A DNA stretch of 64,000 bases from Rhabdaerophilum calidifontis (GCF_008641065.1 NZ_VTRS01000003.1:310001-374000); one strand, 5' to 3'; positions 44,317-55,732 are shown, counted from the first letter of the stretch. Program-made: numbers and translations. Notes: generated by a model from the letters alone, not told the origin.

Positions 44317-45819
44317 TTATTGCGCGAGCCCGGCCAGCCTGCCGCCGAGCCCGGATTTCACCGCCGCCAGAATACCGTCCACGGACGCCGCGGACATGTC
44401 GAGGATCGCGTTCGGCTGCACGCCGAAATAGATCACGAACAGCGCAAGCGGCACCAGCAGCGCCAGTTCCCGCCGGTCGAGATCGGGGATCGTCTCGAGC
44501 GCGTGCCGCTCGACCTTGCCGTAGACGACGCGGGCGAAGAGCCAGAGCGCATAGGCCGCCGAGAGGATCACGCCGCTCGTCGCGACCAGCGCCACGGCGG
44601 TGTTGGCCTTGTAGGAGCCGAGCAGCGTCAGGAACTCGCCGACGAAACCCGAGGTGCCCGGCAGCCCGACATTGGCCATGGTGAAGACCAGGAAGACCAG
44701 CGCATAAAGCGGCATGCGGTTCGCGAGCCCGCCATAGGCCTTGATCTCGCGGGTATGCATCCGGTCATAGACGATGCCGACGCAGAGGAAGAGCGCGCCG
44801 GAGACGAGCCCGTGGCTCACCATCTGGAACACCGCGCCCTGCACCCCCTGGGCGTTGAGCGTGAACAGCCCCATCGTCACGAAGCCCATATGGGCGACGG
44901 AGGAATAGGCGATCAGCTTCTTGATGTCCTCCTGCATCAGCGCGACGAGCGAGGTGTAGACGATCGCCACCACCGAGAGCGCGAAGACCAGGTTGGCGAA
45001 TTGCAGGCTCGCCTCCGGAAACATCGGCAGCGAGAAGCGCAGGAAGCCGTAGCCGCCCATCTTGAGCAGGATGCCGGCCAGGATCACCGAGCCGGCCGTC
45101 GGCGCCTCGACATGCGCGTCCGGCAGCCAGGTATGCACCGGCCACATCGGCATCTTCACCGCGAAGGAGGCGAAGAAGGCGAGCCACAGCCAGGTCTGCA
45201 TGCCTGCCGGGAACTTGTAGGCGAGCAGCTTGACGATGTCGGTCGAGCCCGCGGACCAGTACATCGCCATGATCGCGAGCAGCATCAGCAGCGAGCCCAC
45301 GAGCGTGTAGAGGAAGAACTTGAAGCTCGCATAGATCCGCCGCGCCCCGCCCCAGATGCCGATGATCAGGAACATCGGGATCAGGCCGGCCTCGAAGAAC
45401 ACGTAGAACAGCACGAGATCGAGCGCCACGAACACGCCGATCATCAGCGTCTCGAGCAGCAGGAACAGCGCGTAATATTCCTTCTGGCGGGTGCGGATCG
45501 CGTTGAACGAGGCCAGGATGCAGAAGGGCATCAGGAAGGTCGTCAGGATGACGAAGGGCATCGCGACGCCGTCGACGCCGAGCTGGTAGACGATCTCGGT
45601 GCCGAGCCAGGCCTTGCGCTCCACGAGCTGGAACCCGGCCTTGGCCGCATCGAACCGCGCGAGCGCGACGAGGCTCAGGATGAAGGTGACGATCGTCGTC
45701 CAGAACGCGCCCCAGCGCGCGTTGCGGAGCCCGGCCTCGTCGCTCTTCTGGAGCAGCACGAAGGCTGCGCCGATGAGCGGCAGGACGAGAAGGCCGGACA
45801 GGATGCCGAAGCCGAACAT
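44317..45819 (-). CDS. nuoM: NADH-quinone oxidoreductase subunit M
   Basis: 500 aa antiporter-like subunit. [22 protein letters not shown] holds the key membrane Glu. [43 protein letters not shown] is the discontinuous helix with the conserved Lys, and [14 protein letters not shown] follows. Its ATG overlaps the nuoL stop by one base, so expression is coupled. Confidence 0.98.
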   Translation of the reverse strand: MFGFGILSGLLVLPLIGAAFVLLQKSDEAGLRNARWGAFWTTIVTFILSLVALARFDAAKAGFQLVERKAWLGTEIVYQLGVDGVAMPFVILTTFLMPFCILASFNAIRTRQKEYYALFLLLETLMIGVFVALDLVLFYVFFEAGLIPMFLIIGIWGGARRIYASFKFFLYTLVGSLLMLLAIMAMYWSAGSTDIVKLLAYKFPAGMQTWLWLAFFASFAVKMPMWPVHTWLPDAHVEAPTAGSVILAGILLKMGGYGFLRFSLPMFPEASLQFANLVFALSVVAIVYTSLVALMQEDIKKLIAYSSVAHMGFVTMGLFTLNAQGVQGAVFQMVSHGLVSGALFLCVGIVYDRMHTREIKAYGGLANRMPLYALVFLVFTMANVGLPGTSGFVGEFLTLLGSYKANTAVALVATSGVILSAAYALWLFARVVYGKVERHALETIPDLDRRELALLVPLALFVIYFGVQPNAILDMSAASVDGILAAVKSGLGGRLAGLAQ

Positions 45820-47912
45820 CAGCGGGCCCCCCCTGCGAAGAGATACCAGGTCACGAAGCCGGCGACGCCGAGCAGCATCGCGAAGGCATAATGATAGACG
45901 AAGCCGGTCTGGAGCCGCACGACGCGGCCGGTGACGCGCAGCACCGTGGCGGACACGCCGTCCGGTCCGAACCCGTCGATCATCGCGCCGTCACCCTTCT
46001 TCCAGAGGAAATGGCCGAGCGCCTTGGCGGGCCGCACGAAGATGCGGTCATAAAGCTCGTCGAAATACCATTTGTTGAGCAGGAAACGGTAGATCGTCGG
46101 GTGCCGCGCCGCGAGCCGGCCGGGAATTTCCGGCCAGCGCAGATAGAACAGATAGGCGAGCACGAACCCGGCCACCATCATCACGAGGGGCGACCAGGGC
46201 ACCCAGGCCGCGAGCTTGGTGGAATCGTGCATGTCGTGCAGCGTGTGGTTGTTGGCGCCGGTGAACAGCGCCCCCTTCCAGAAGGCGTCGTAATCATGGC
46301 CGATGAACTTCCCGACCAGCGGGAAGCCGGCCAGGATCGCCCCGGCGGCAAGCACGCCGAGCGGAACCAGCATGACGAGCGGGCTCTCATGCGCGTGCTC
46401 GTAGGTGTGGTGATCGGCGCGCGTCCGGCCCAGGAAGGTCAGGAAGAACAGCCGCCACGAATAGAACGAGGTCATCCCGGCGGCGAGCACCACGCAGATG
46501 AAGGCATAGACATGCCCCGGCTGGTGCGCGACATAGGCCGCCTCGATGATCGCATCCTTCGAATAGAAGCCGGCGGTGAAGGGGAAACCCGTCAGCGCGA
46601 TCGTGCCGATCGCCATCATCGCCGCGGTGAACGGGATCTTGCGCGCGAGCCCGCCCATCTTCCGAATATCCTGCTCGTGATGCATGGCATGGATCACCGA
46701 GCCGGCGCCCAGGAACAGCAACGCCTTGAAGAAGGCATGCGTGAACAGGTGATAGATGCCGGCGGCATAGACGCCGGTGCCGAGCGCCACGAACATATAG
46801 CCGAGCTGCGAGCAGGTCGAATAGGCGATCACGCGCTTGATGTCGTTCTGCACGAGCCCCACGGTCGCGGCGAAGAAGGCCGTCGTCGCGCCGATGACCA
46901 GCACCACGCTCTGCGCGACGGGCGCGTGCTCGAAGAGCGGCGACAGCCGCGCCACCATGAACACTCCCGCCGTCACCATGGTCGCGGCATGGATCAGCGC
47001 CGAGACCGGGGTCGGCCCCTCCATCGCGTCCGGCAGCCAGGTATGGAGCAGAAACTGCGCGCTCTTGCCCATCGCGCCCATGAACAGCAGCACGCAGGCA
47101 AGCTCCAGCGCCGGCACCGAATAGCCGAGGAAGACGGTCGCCTCCTTCGCCTTGCCGGCGACCCCTGCGAAGATCGGGTCGAAGGACACCGCGCCGAACA
47201 GCCAGAAGGTAAGGAAGATGCCGAGCGCGAAGCCGAAATCGCCGACGCGGTTGACGATGAACGCCTTCATCGCTGCGTCGTTGGCACTCTTCTTCTTGAA
47301 CCAGAAGCCGATGAGCAGATAGCTCGCGAGGCCGACCCCCTCCCAGCCGAAGAACATCTGCACGAGGTTGTCGCTCGTAACCAGCATCAGCATCGCGAAG
47401 GTGAAGAGCGAGAGATAGGCGAAGAAGCGCGGCCGGGCCGGATCCTCGTGCATATAGCCGATGGAATAGAGATGGACGAGCATCGAGACGCTCGTCACCA
47501 CGACGAGCATCACCGCCGTCAGCGTGTCGATCCGCAGCGACCAATCGGCAACAAACCCGCCGACATGGATCCAGTCCGCGATCTGGACGCGGAAGGCGGC
47601 GCCGCTGCCGAGCGCGACCTGCGCGAATTCCGCCCAGGAGAGAATGCAGGCAATGGCGAGGAAGCCGGTGGTGATCACCTCGGCGAAACGCGAGACCCCT
47701 TCCGAATGCGGCGAGGGCTCGGCCGCGTGGTGGTCGTCATGCCCGTGATCCTGGTGCCCGTAATCCTGATACCCGTGCCCGCCATGGCCGGAATGATCCG
47801 CGTCGCCGAAGGCGCGGACCTCGGCCTCGCGCGCCGGGCGGTGCGCGATGAGGCTCGCGAGCCCCGCGATCAGGAAGCCGAAGAGCGGCAGGAAGACGAT
47901 TGCCTGTGCCAT
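45819..47912 (-). CDS. nuoL: NADH-quinone oxidoreductase subunit L with His-rich insert
   Basis: 697 aa. The distal pump subunit with its long C-terminal lateral helix. The core has [57 protein letters not shown] and [12 protein letters not shown]. Residues 37-71 form an insert between TM1 and TM2 with nine His among Gly and Asp (for example [20 protein letters not shown]). It is on a loop and could bind metal. Similar His-rich stretches occur in other Rhizobiales NuoL proteins as far as I recall. It starts 6 bp before the nuoK stop in the operon order. Confidence 0.97.
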   Translation of the reverse strand: MAQAIVFLPLFGFLIAGLASLIAHRPAREAEVRAFGDADHSGHGGHGYQDYGHQDHGHDDHHAAEPSPHSEGVSRFAEVITTGFLAIACILSWAEFAQVALGSGAAFRVQIADWIHVGGFVADWSLRIDTLTAVMLVVVTSVSMLVHLYSIGYMHEDPARPRFFAYLSLFTFAMLMLVTSDNLVQMFFGWEGVGLASYLLIGFWFKKKSANDAAMKAFIVNRVGDFGFALGIFLTFWLFGAVSFDPIFAGVAGKAKEATVFLGYSVPALELACVLLFMGAMGKSAQFLLHTWLPDAMEGPTPVSALIHAATMVTAGVFMVARLSPLFEHAPVAQSVVLVIGATTAFFAATVGLVQNDIKRVIAYSTCSQLGYMFVALGTGVYAAGIYHLFTHAFFKALLFLGAGSVIHAMHHEQDIRKMGGLARKIPFTAAMMAIGTIALTGFPFTAGFYSKDAIIEAAYVAHQPGHVYAFICVVLAAGMTSFYSWRLFFLTFLGRTRADHHTYEHAHESPLVMLVPLGVLAAGAILAGFPLVGKFIGHDYDAFWKGALFTGANNHTLHDMHDSTKLAAWVPWSPLVMMVAGFVLAYLFYLRWPEIPGRLAARHPTIYRFLLNKWYFDELYDRIFVRPAKALGHFLWKKGDGAMIDGFGPDGVSATVLRVTGRVVRLQTGFVYHYAFAMLLGVAGFVTWYLFAGGAR

Positions 47913-47918
47913 GACCCC

Positions 47919-48236
47919 TCAGCCCTTCATCACGTTGATGTCTTCGACCGCGATCGTGCCGCGGTTGCGGAAATAGGTAACGAGGATCGCAAGCCCGATC
48001 GCCGCCTCCGCCGCCGCCACGGTCAGCACCAGCAGCGCGAAGACCTGCCCGGTGAGATCCGCAAGATGCGTGGAGAAGGCGACCAGATTGATGTTCACCG
48101 CGAGCAGGATCAGTTCGACCGACATCAGGATGACGATCACGTTCTTGCGGTTCACGAAGATGCCGAAGCAGCCGAGCGTGAACAGCGCCCCCGACACGAC
48201 GAGATAATGGGCGAGCCCGATTCCGGTTTCCGCCAT
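47919..48236 (-). CDS. nuoK: NADH-quinone oxidoreductase subunit K
   Basis: 105 aa, three membrane helices. [35 protein letters not shown] carries the two conserved membrane Glu of the proton path region, and [22 protein letters not shown] completes the family pattern. ATG 48236 lies 2 bp from the nuoJ stop. Confidence 0.97.
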   Translation of the reverse strand: MAETGIGLAHYLVVSGALFTLGCFGIFVNRKNVIVILMSVELILLAVNINLVAFSTHLADLTGQVFALLVLTVAAAEAAIGLAILVTYFRNRGTIAVEDINVMKG

Positions 48237-48238
48237 GC

Positions 48239-48913
48239 TCAGCTCCCCTGCCCCACAAAATCCTGCCCGGCCGCATCGGCACGCTTCACACCGGCATTCG
48301 TGACCCCCTGCCCCGGCGGCACGGAGACGATCGTCATCGCCGCGGCCTTGGTGCGGGCGTTCTGCGCCGCCACGTCCTGCCGCTTGACGCCGGTGCGCTC
48401 GCGCAACGTCAGCACGATGGCGCCGATCATCGCCACCAGCAGCACCAGCCCCGCTGCCTGGAAGAAATAGACATATTCGGTATAGAGCACGCGCCCGAGC
48501 GCGCGGGCATTCATCGCCTCGACCGGCACGGCCGCCGCCGCCTTGCGCATCGCCAGCGCATCCGGCGCGAGCTGCCAGGTTCCGACCACCAGCGCCAGTT
48601 CCACGAAGAAGATGCCGGCGATCAGCGCGCCGAGCGGCAGATATTGCAGGAATCCCTGGCGCAATTCCGAGAAATCGACGTCGAGCATCATGACGACGAA
48701 CAGGAACAGCACCGCGACGGCGCCGACATAGACGACGACCAGGATCATCGCCAGGAACTCCGCCCCCAAGAGCAGGAAGAGCCCGGCCGCATTGACGAAG
48801 GCGAGGATCAGGAACAGCACGGAATGCACCGGGTTCCGCGACGACACCACCATCACCGCCGAGGCGATCATGATCCCCGAGAACAGGTAGAAGAAGAGGC
48901 TGACAAGGGTCAT
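48239..48913 (-). CDS. nuoJ: NADH-quinone oxidoreductase subunit J
   Basis: 224 aa, five membrane helices. [52 protein letters not shown] is the conserved TM2-TM3 block that changes conformation during turnover (cited as a region, positions about 27-78). The C-terminal 40 residues are a soluble, variable tail. Sits between nuoI and nuoK with short spacers. Confidence 0.96.
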   Translation of the reverse strand: MTLVSLFFYLFSGIMIASAVMVVSSRNPVHSVLFLILAFVNAAGLFLLLGAEFLAMILVVVYVGAVAVLFLFVVMMLDVDFSELRQGFLQYLPLGALIAGIFFVELALVVGTWQLAPDALAMRKAAAAVPVEAMNARALGRVLYTEYVYFFQAAGLVLLVAMIGAIVLTLRERTGVKRQDVAAQNARTKAAAMTIVSVPPGQGVTNAGVKRADAAGQDFVGQGS

Positions 48914-48925
48914 CGCGTCCGCTCC

Positions 48926-49417
48926 TCAGCGATAGGGCGCGTCGAGCGCGATGTTGCGGGCCAGCTCGCGCTCCCAGCGCGCGCCATTCGCGAGCAGCTT
49001 CTCCTTGTCGTAGAAGAGCTCCTCGCGCGTCTCGGTCGCGAATTCGAAATTCGGGCCCTCGACGATGGCATCGACCGGGCAGGCCTCCTGGCAGAAGCCG
49101 CAATAGATGCATTTCGTCATGTCGATATCGTAACGCGTGGTGCGGCGCGTGCCGTCGTTGCGGCGGGGACCGGCCTCGATGGTGATCGCCTGCGCCGGGC
49201 AGATCGCCTCGCAGAGCTTGCAGGCGATGCAGCGCTCCTCGCCGTTCGGGTAGCGGCGCAGCGCATGCTCACCCCGGAAGCGCGGCGAGGTCCGCCCCTT
49301 CTCGAACGGGTAGTTGAGCGTCGGCTTCGGCTTGAAGAAATACCGCATTGTCAGGAAGAACGCCGAGACGAATTCCCGGAGGAGCAGGCCTTTCGCGGCT
49401 TGCGCGAGCGCGGACAT
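48926..49417 (-). CDS. nuoI: NADH-quinone oxidoreductase subunit I
   Basis: 163 aa ferredoxin-like subunit with two [4Fe-4S] clusters (N6a, N6b). The clusters are bound by [12 protein letters not shown] and [12 protein letters not shown], each with the expected fourth Cys. The N-terminal amphipathic helix [22 protein letters not shown] docks to the membrane arm. ATG 49417 is best spaced from GGGAGG; 49420 is an alternative. Confidence 0.98.
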   Translation of the reverse strand: MSALAQAAKGLLLREFVSAFFLTMRYFFKPKPTLNYPFEKGRTSPRFRGEHALRRYPNGEERCIACKLCEAICPAQAITIEAGPRRNDGTRRTTRYDIDMTKCIYCGFCQEACPVDAIVEGPNFEFATETREELFYDKEKLLANGARWERELARNIALDAPYR

Positions 49418-49428
49418 CATCCCCTCCC

Positions 49429-50601
49429 TTACCGGTACCAGCCGGTGATCTGCAACGCGCCGGCCACGATCACCACCGCCGCGAGGCTGAGCGGCAGGAA
49501 CACCTTCCAGCCGAGCCGCATGAGCTGATCGTAGCGGTAGCGGGGCACCATGGCCTTCACCATCGCGAACATGAAGAACACCGCCGAGACCTTGACAATG
49601 AACCAGATCACACCCGGCACCCAGGTGAAGGGCGGCAGGCTGAGCGGCGGCGTCCAGCCGCCGAGGAACAGGATCGTCGTCAGCGCGCACATGGTCATGA
49701 TCGCCACGTATTCGCCGAGCATGAACAGCAGGTAGGGCGTGGAGGAATATTCGCTCATAAACCCTGCCACGAGCTCCGATTCCGCCTCCGGCAGATCGAA
49801 GGGCGGCCGGTTCGTCTCGGCCAGCGCCGAGATGAAGAAGATCACGAACATCGGAAAGAGCGGGATGAAGAACCAGTTCAGCATCGTGAACCAGGGGATG
49901 CCGAGCATATGCGCGATCCCGGCCTTCTCCTGCGCCAGCACGATATCGGTGAGGTTGAGCGAGCCGACGATCATCAGCACGGTGATGATCACGAAGCCGA
50001 TCGAAACCTCGTAGGAGACCATCTGCGCCGCCGAGCGCAGCGCGCCGAGGAACGGATATTTCGAGTTCGAGGCCCAGCCGCCGATGATGATGCCGTAAAC
50101 CCCCAGCGACGAGATCGCGAAGATGTAGAGCACGCCGACATTGATGTCCGCCACCGCCCAGCCGGCATTGACGGGCACCACCGCCCAGGCCGCCAGCGCC
50201 AGAACGCAGGTCAGCACCGGCGCGAGCAGGAACAGGAACCGGTCCGAGCCCGAGGGAATGACCGGCTCCTTGAGCACGAATTTCAGGAAATCCGCAAAGC
50301 TCTGGAGCAGGCCCAGCGGCCCGACGACATTCGGCCCGCGCCGGAGCTGCACCGCCGCCCAGATCTTGCGGTCGGCGAGCAGGATGAAGGCGATGAAGAT
50401 CAGCAGCCCGACCATCAGCGCGAGGCTCTTCAGCACGACGAGCAGCAGCGGGACGAACCAGGTCGTCTCGACGATCAGGAATCGCAGCACCCAGAAGGCC
50501 GCATAGGCCGCGGCGACCAGCACGAGAAGCCCAAGCCCGATCAGGGCCAGTGGCGCCAGCGACGGACGCTTGCGCGGATTGGTTGGCGTGATGTCGACCA
50601 T
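49429..50601 (-). CDS. nuoH: NADH-quinone oxidoreductase subunit H
   Basis: 390 aa, about eight or nine membrane helices forming the quinone cavity. Landmarks are [58 protein letters not shown] and [23 protein letters not shown]. The first about 45 residues, including an additional hydrophobic stretch, extend beyond the compact form in many bacteria. Confidence 0.97.
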   Translation of the reverse strand: MVDITPTNPRKRPSLAPLALIGLGLLVLVAAAYAAFWVLRFLIVETTWFVPLLLVVLKSLALMVGLLIFIAFILLADRKIWAAVQLRRGPNVVGPLGLLQSFADFLKFVLKEPVIPSGSDRFLFLLAPVLTCVLALAAWAVVPVNAGWAVADINVGVLYIFAISSLGVYGIIIGGWASNSKYPFLGALRSAAQMVSYEVSIGFVIITVLMIVGSLNLTDIVLAQEKAGIAHMLGIPWFTMLNWFFIPLFPMFVIFFISALAETNRPPFDLPEAESELVAGFMSEYSSTPYLLFMLGEYVAIMTMCALTTILFLGGWTPPLSLPPFTWVPGVIWFIVKVSAVFFMFAMVKAMVPRYRYDQLMRLGWKVFLPLSLAAVVIVAGALQITGWYR

Positions 50602-50609
50602 ATTGCCCC

Positions 50610-52673
50610 CTATTCCGCCGCGACCCTAGCCGATCCGGCCGCGAGCCCCGCGCATTCGCCCATGACTTTGGAGGCCCGCGCGATGGCATTGGTGAGATGG
50701 AATGCCTTGACCGGGCTCTCGAACGGCGCCTTGGCCGGCTTGCCCGGCAGCGCGGCCAGGGCCGCGATCGCGCCCGGATCCCCGGCGGCGATGGCGTCGA
50801 TCTCCGCGAAATGCGGATGCGCCGCGTAGAGCGCCGCCCGGAGCTGCGCGAGGCTGTCATAGGGCAGCCGGTGCCCGAGTGCCTCGGAGAGCGCGCGCAG
50901 GATCGCCCAATCCTCGCGCGCCTCGCCCGGCGGGAAGCCCGCGCGGTTGGTCATCTGCACGCGCCCCTCGGTATTGACGAAGGTCGCGCTCTTCTCGGTA
51001 TAGGCGGCGCCGGGCAGGATGACATCGGCGCGATGCGCGCCGCGATCGCCATGCGTGCCGATATAGACCATGAAGGCCCCGGCCGGCACCTCGACCTCGT
51101 CGGCGCCGAGATTGAACAGGAGATCGAGCGCGCCCGGCGCCAGCATCGCGGCGGTATCGAGCCCGCCCTCGCCCGGCACGAAGCCGAGATCGAGCGCGCC
51201 GACGAGCGCCGCCTCGTGGTGGAGCACCGAGAAGCCGTTCCAGCCCTCCTTCACCACCCCGATCGCCGCCGCCGCCCGCGCCGCCAGCGCCAGCACCGCC
51301 GCGCCGTCCGGGCGGTTGAGCGCCCCCTGCCCGAGGATGAACATCGGCCTTTCGGCCTTGGCCGGCGCGTGGCCGGCGAGTTGCTCGAGGCTCTCCGGCC
51401 CCGCGCCGAGATAGGTGTAGGGATAGGTGAGATCGGCCTGCTCGCCGATCAGCCCCAGCGTCAGCCCGCCCTTGAGATAGCGCTTGCGGATGCGGGCATT
51501 GAGCACCGCCGCCTCCTTGCGCGGATTGGTGCCGATCAGCAGGATCGCGTCCGCCGCCTCGATGCCGGCGATCGTGGCGTTGAAGAGATAGCTCGCGCGC
51601 CCGTGCTTCGGGTGCAGCGGCGAGCCGGGATAGCGGCAATCGACATTGCCGGCGCCGAGCGCCGCCATCAGCCCCTTGAGCGCGAACATCTCCTCCACGC
51701 CGGCGAGCTGGCCGGCGAGCGCGCCGATCCGCTCGGGCTTCGCGGATTTCACCCGCGCGGCGATGGCGGCGAAGGCCTCGGCCCATGTCGCGGGCCGCAG
51801 CTTGCCGTTCTCGCGGATATAGGGCCGGTCGAGGCGCTGCGTCCTGAGCCCGTCCCAGATGAAGCGGGTCTTGTCCGAGATCCATTCCTCGTTCACCGCC
51901 TCGTTGAGGCGCGGCATGATGCGCATCACCTCCGGCCCGCGCGTATCGACGCGGATCGCGGAGCCGAGCGCGTCCATCACGTCGATGCTTTCGGTCTTGG
52001 TGAGTTCCCACGGCCTGGCATTGAAGGCATAGGGCCGCGAGGTCAGCGCGCCGACGGGGCAGAGATCGATGACATTGCCCTGCAATTCCGAGCTCATCGC
52101 CTGCTCGAGATAGGTGGTGATCTCGGCATCCTCGCCGCGGCCGATGAGGCCGAGTTCGGAAATGCCGGCCACCTCGGTGGTAAACCGGACGCAGCGCGTG
52201 CAATGGATGCAGCGCGTCATCACGGTCTTCACCAGCGGGCCGATATACTTGTCCTCGACCGCACGCTTGTTCTCGTGGAAGCGCGAATTGTCCATGCCAT
52301 AGGCCACAGCCTGGTCCTGGAGGTCGCATTCCCCGCCCTGATCGCAGATCGGGCAATCGAGCGGGTGGTTGATGAGCAGGAACTCCATCACCCCCTCGCG
52401 CGCCTTCTTCACCATCGGGCTCTTGGTGAAGATCTGCGGCAATTCGCCGTTGGGGCCGGGGCGCACGTCGCGCACGTTCATGGCGCAGGAGGCCTGGGGC
52501 TTCGGCGGCCCGCCCTTCACCTCGACGAGGCACATCCGGCAATTGCCGGCGATCGAGAGCCGCTCGTGGAAGCAGAAGCGCGGCACCTCCGCGCCCGCCG
52601 CCTCCGCCGCCTGGAGCAGCGTGTAATGCGGCGGCACATCGACTTCGACATCATCGACGAGGATCTTGGTCAT
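50610..52673 (-). CDS. nuoG: NADH-quinone oxidoreductase subunit G
   Basis: 687 aa. Iron-sulfur subunit of the peripheral arm. The N-terminal [2Fe-2S] site is [20 protein letters not shown] plus CAMNV. The His-ligated [4Fe-4S] is [18 protein letters not shown], and the next cluster is [10 protein letters not shown] with [13 protein letters not shown]. The rest is a molybdopterin-oxidoreductase-like domain without the extra N7 cluster motif, as in mitochondria. Starts 5 bp after nuoF with GGAG upstream. Confidence 0.98.
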   Translation of the reverse strand: MTKILVDDVEVDVPPHYTLLQAAEAAGAEVPRFCFHERLSIAGNCRMCLVEVKGGPPKPQASCAMNVRDVRPGPNGELPQIFTKSPMVKKAREGVMEFLLINHPLDCPICDQGGECDLQDQAVAYGMDNSRFHENKRAVEDKYIGPLVKTVMTRCIHCTRCVRFTTEVAGISELGLIGRGEDAEITTYLEQAMSSELQGNVIDLCPVGALTSRPYAFNARPWELTKTESIDVMDALGSAIRVDTRGPEVMRIMPRLNEAVNEEWISDKTRFIWDGLRTQRLDRPYIRENGKLRPATWAEAFAAIAARVKSAKPERIGALAGQLAGVEEMFALKGLMAALGAGNVDCRYPGSPLHPKHGRASYLFNATIAGIEAADAILLIGTNPRKEAAVLNARIRKRYLKGGLTLGLIGEQADLTYPYTYLGAGPESLEQLAGHAPAKAERPMFILGQGALNRPDGAAVLALAARAAAAIGVVKEGWNGFSVLHHEAALVGALDLGFVPGEGGLDTAAMLAPGALDLLFNLGADEVEVPAGAFMVYIGTHGDRGAHRADVILPGAAYTEKSATFVNTEGRVQMTNRAGFPPGEAREDWAILRALSEALGHRLPYDSLAQLRAALYAAHPHFAEIDAIAAGDPGAIAALAALPGKPAKAPFESPVKAFHLTNAIARASKVMGECAGLAAGSARVAAE

Positions 52674-52678
52674 GTCCG

Positions 52679-53980
52679 TCACTCCGCCGCGATCCGCACG
52701 GGGTCGCCGTGCGGGTTCGCCGAATATTGGTCGATCTTCGCCTCGATCTCGTGGCGGAAATGCCGGATCAGCCCCTGGATCGGCCAGGCCGCCGCGTCGC
52801 CGAGCGCGCAGATCGTGTGCCCCTCGATGCGGGTCGAGACATCGAGCAGCATGTCGATCTCGCGCTTCTGCGCGCGGCCCTCGGCCATGCGCGCCATCAC
52901 CCGCGCCATCCAGCCCGTCCCCTCGCGGCAGGGCGTGCACTGGCCGCAGCTCTCGTGCTTGTAAAAATGCGCGATCCGCGCGATCGCGCGCACGATATCC
53001 GTGCTCTTGTCCATCACGATCACCGCCGCGGTGCCGAGGCCGGATTTGAGGCCCCGCAGCGTGTCGAAATCCATGAAGGCGTCGGCGATCTGCTCCGCCG
53101 GCACCAGCGGCACCGAGGAGCCGCCGGGGATGACGCATTTGAGATTGTCCCAGCCGCCGCGGATGCCGCCGCAATGCCGGTCCACCAGCTCGCGGAAGGT
53201 GATGCCCATCGCCTCCTCGACATTGCAGGGCGTGTTCACATGCCCGGAGACGCAGAAGAGCTTGGTTCCGACATTGTTCGGCCGGCCGATCCCAGCGAAC
53301 CAGCCTGCGCCCCGGCGCAGGATCGTGCCGGCGACGGCGATCGATTCGACGTTGTTGACCGTGGTGGGGCAGCCATAAAGGCCCATATTGGCCGGAAAGG
53401 GCGGCTTCAGGCGCGGTTGGCCCTTCTTGCCCTCAAGGCTTTCAAGCAGCGCCGTCTCCTCGCCGCAGATATAGGCGCCGGCGCCGTGATGGACGTAGAA
53501 ATCGAACGGATAGCCGTGGACATTGTCCTTGCCGATCAGCTTCGCGGCATAGGCCTCGTCCACCGCCTTCTGGAGCGCGATCCGCTCGGCGATGAATTCG
53601 CCGCGGACATAGATATAGGCCGCGTGCGCGCCCATCGCGAAGCTCGCGATCATCGCGCCTTCGATCAGGAGATGCGGGTCGTGGCGCAGGATCTCGCGGT
53701 CCTTGCAGGTTCCGGGCTCCGATTCGTCGGCATTGATGACGAGATAATGCGGGCGCCCGTCATTCACCTTGGGCATGAACGACCATTTCATGCCGGTCGG
53801 GAAGCCCGCGCCGCCGCGCCCGCGCAGGCCCGAAGCCTTCATCTCGTCGAGGATCCAGTCCCGCCCCTGCGCGAGGATATGCTTGGTGCCGTCCCAGTTG
53901 CCGCGCCGGAGCGCAGCCTGAAGACCCGGATCCTGCCGGCCATAGAGATTGGTGAAGATGCGGTCGCGATCGTGGAGCAT
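52679..53980 (-). CDS. nuoF: NADH-quinone oxidoreductase subunit F
   Basis: 433 aa. NADH- and FMN-binding subunit. [20 protein letters not shown] binds [21 protein letters not shown] and [19 protein letters not shown] follow, and the [4Fe-4S] N3 site is [12 protein letters not shown] with a further Cys in TICALGDA. It starts 6 bp after an unrelated lipoprotein gene that separates it from nuoE. Confidence 0.98.
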   Translation of the reverse strand: MLHDRDRIFTNLYGRQDPGLQAALRRGNWDGTKHILAQGRDWILDEMKASGLRGRGGAGFPTGMKWSFMPKVNDGRPHYLVINADESEPGTCKDREILRHDPHLLIEGAMIASFAMGAHAAYIYVRGEFIAERIALQKAVDEAYAAKLIGKDNVHGYPFDFYVHHGAGAYICGEETALLESLEGKKGQPRLKPPFPANMGLYGCPTTVNNVESIAVAGTILRRGAGWFAGIGRPNNVGTKLFCVSGHVNTPCNVEEAMGITFRELVDRHCGGIRGGWDNLKCVIPGGSSVPLVPAEQIADAFMDFDTLRGLKSGLGTAAVIVMDKSTDIVRAIARIAHFYKHESCGQCTPCREGTGWMARVMARMAEGRAQKREIDMLLDVSTRIEGHTICALGDAAAWPIQGLIRHFRHEIEAKIDQYSANPHGDPVRIAAE

Positions 53981-53986
53981 GGCGCC

Positions 53987-54514
53987 TCAGATCCGGTTCG
54001 GGTTGGAGAGGATCACCTGCGTGGCCTCCCCGGCTTTTGTTTCGACCTCGGCGGCGAGCGTCATGTCGGCATTCCAGCCGACACCCTGATAGCTGATCCG
54101 GGTCACGACCAGCCAGCGCTGGGCCGGCAGGGCTTCGAACGCGAAGCGACCGGTCGCGTCGCATTGCGTCTTGCGGACCACGCCGTCATGCAGCCGGTCG
54201 AGCGCAGCGGCATTGGCGACCCGCCCGCCGGACCGGTGGATCTCGACCCATTCGCGAAAATAGGGCGAAGCCGGCGCGAGATAGACCGTTCCCCCCGAGC
54301 AGCGCGCAAGCCAGCCATTCGGCCGGCGCAGGAACCCCTCGCCGGCAATCGACGCGCGGCCCGGCGCACGCCAGGCGGCATGCGCGCCGGCATCGAAGCC
54401 GATGCTCTTCTCGACCTCCGGCCGCGCGCAACCGGCAAGCGCCTGCATCGCCAGCACGCCGGCGGCGGCTGGCAGGACATGGGGGCGCGTCAGGGCCGGG
54501 GAGCGGCGCATCAT
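53987..54514 (-). CDS. Putative lipoprotein inserted between nuoE and nuoF
   Basis: 175 aa. A signal peptide ends in the lipobox ALAGC (Cys about residue 29), so it is a predicted lipoprotein. The mature part (about 145 aa) has a single further Cys pair region (WLARCSGGTVYLAP and VVRKTQCDATGRFAFEALPAQRWLVV). The second segment resembles the beta-sandwich repeats of carboxypeptidase-regulatory-like folds, where a short GRF-F-LP pattern is common. I do not recognise a family. It lies in the operon with gaps of 3 bp to nuoE and 6 bp to nuoF, so it is co-expressed with complex I. The start is 54514 or 54511. Confidence 0.75.
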   Translation of the reverse strand: MMRRSPALTRPHVLPAAAGVLAMQALAGCARPEVEKSIGFDAGAHAAWRAPGRASIAGEGFLRRPNGWLARCSGGTVYLAPASPYFREWVEIHRSGGRVANAAALDRLHDGVVRKTQCDATGRFAFEALPAQRWLVVTRISYQGVGWNADMTLAAEVETKAGEATQVILSNPNRI

Positions 54515-54517
54515 GCC

Positions 54518-55651
54518 TCACTTCGTCGGCTTTTCGCCGACGGCGCTTTCCGGGCGCCAGCCGGCGGCGAGCTTCTTGGCCTGGCCGATCCAGTCGTCGC
54601 GCACGGCGCGGCCCCTGAACCCTTCGAGATTCTGATCGACCCAGGCGAGATTGGCGGCGCTCCATCCGGCGATCTGGTCGAAATGGAACACGCCCATCCG
54701 GTGGAGCATCGTCTCGAGCTTGGGGCCGACGCCCCAGATCAGCTTGAGATCGTCCGGCCTGCCGTCGCGCGCGGCGGAGAGAAGCGCGGGCTTCGCCGCA
54801 TCATCGGCGGCGGCAGCCGCGGGTGCCGGCGCAGCGGATTTGGACTGGCCGGCCCTGGATTCCGCAGGCTTGGATTCGGCGGGCTTGGGCTCAGCGGGCT
54901 TGGGCGCCGGGACCGGCGCCGGCTGCGCAGCGGCAACCTGCGCGGCTTCCGCCGCGGCCCGCGCGGCAGCTTCCTTGGCGGCCTTCTGGGCGGCGATGCG
55001 CTCGTCGAACGCCGCCGTCCAGGCCCCGACGGCGGAGCCGTCGTAAAGGCCGGGCTCGAGCAGCGTTTTCGGACCGCCGAGCGGCTCCGATTTCGCGCGG
55101 CCGTTCTGGGGCCCGACCTTGACCGGGCGGCCGGCGGCGAGATCGTCGAGCAGCCGGCCGAAAGTCTCGGGCGTCAGGTCCTCGAAATAATCGTCGTTGA
55201 TCTGCACCATCGGCGCATTGGTGCAGGCGCCGAGGCATTCGACCTCGAGCCAGGAGAACTTGCCGTCGGCGCTCACCTGGCGCTCCTCGCCGATCCGCGT
55301 CTTCAGCACCGCCTTGAGATCCTCCGCGCCCATGCAATGGCACGGAACGGTGCCGCAGAGCTGGATGAAATGCTGGCCCACCGGTTCGAGATTGAACATG
55401 GTGTAGAAGGTCGCAACCTCCATCACCCGGATCTTCGGCATGTCGAGCACCTCGGCGACATGCTCGATCGCGGCGCGGGGCAGCCAGCCGCCGGCCTGTT
55501 TCTGCGCCTGCCAGAGCAGCGGGATCACGGCCGAGGCCTGGCGGCCGGGCGGATATTTCGCGATCTGCGCGGCGACGAAGGCTCGGTTGGGCTCATCGAA
55601 CGCGAAGCTGGCCGGCTGAAGGGCATCGGGCGCAAGGCGGCGGACGGACAT
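54518..55651 (-). CDS. nuoE: NADH-quinone oxidoreductase subunit E with C-terminal extension
   Basis: 377 aa; the ordinary subunit is about 170-200. Residues 1-185 are normal NuoE with a thioredoxin-like [2Fe-2S] domain: QKQAGGWLPRAAIEHVAEVL, ATFYTMFNLEPVGQH, cluster ligands in LCGTVPCHCMG and VECLGACTNAPMVQIND. An Ala/Pro/Lys linker (about 215-298, with repeated KPAE/KPAES units) leads to a module at 299-363 (PDDLKLIWGVGPKLETML...GVFHFDQIA...GRAVRDDWIGQAKKLAAG). That module matches the extension on ribosomal protein S2 in this window. Such extended NuoE occurs in Rhizobiales. ATG 55651 follows GAGGAAGAG. Confidence 0.96.
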   Translation of the reverse strand: MSVRRLAPDALQPASFAFDEPNRAFVAAQIAKYPPGRQASAVIPLLWQAQKQAGGWLPRAAIEHVAEVLDMPKIRVMEVATFYTMFNLEPVGQHFIQLCGTVPCHCMGAEDLKAVLKTRIGEERQVSADGKFSWLEVECLGACTNAPMVQINDDYFEDLTPETFGRLLDDLAAGRPVKVGPQNGRAKSEPLGGPKTLLEPGLYDGSAVGAWTAAFDERIAAQKAAKEAAARAAAEAAQVAAAQPAPVPAPKPAEPKPAESKPAESRAGQSKSAAPAPAAAAADDAAKPALLSAARDGRPDDLKLIWGVGPKLETMLHRMGVFHFDQIAGWSAANLAWVDQNLEGFRGRAVRDDWIGQAKKLAAGWRPESAVGEKPTK

Positions 55652-55703
55652 CGGCTCTTCCTCGAAACGCTGGCCGGCATGCGGCAGTGCAGCGGTCGGA
55701 CGG

Positions 55704-55732
55704 GTCTTACCACCCTCGCGGCGCGGGGCAAG
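55704..55732 (-). promoter_or_regulatory. Possible internal promoter for nuoE onward
   Basis: Minus-strand CTTGCC (55727-55732) and TAAGAC (55704-55709), 17 bp apart, about 55 bp before the nuoE start. Together with the stem-loop just upstream it suggests that nuoE-N can be transcribed apart from nuoA-D. The rest of the 271-bp spacer holds no gene I can see. Confidence 0.35.

Noticed and set aside
42319-45891. A 1190-codon open frame on the plus strand opposite nuoN and nuoM
   Set aside because: It is very rich in Arg, His, Asp and Glu, has no recognisable domain, and lies exactly antisense to well-conserved membrane subunits. In GC-rich DNA such frames arise from codon bias.
45891-48470. 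An 859-codon open frame on the plus strand opposite nuoL-K-J
   Set aside because: Low-complexity charged composition and antisense to conserved nuo genes.
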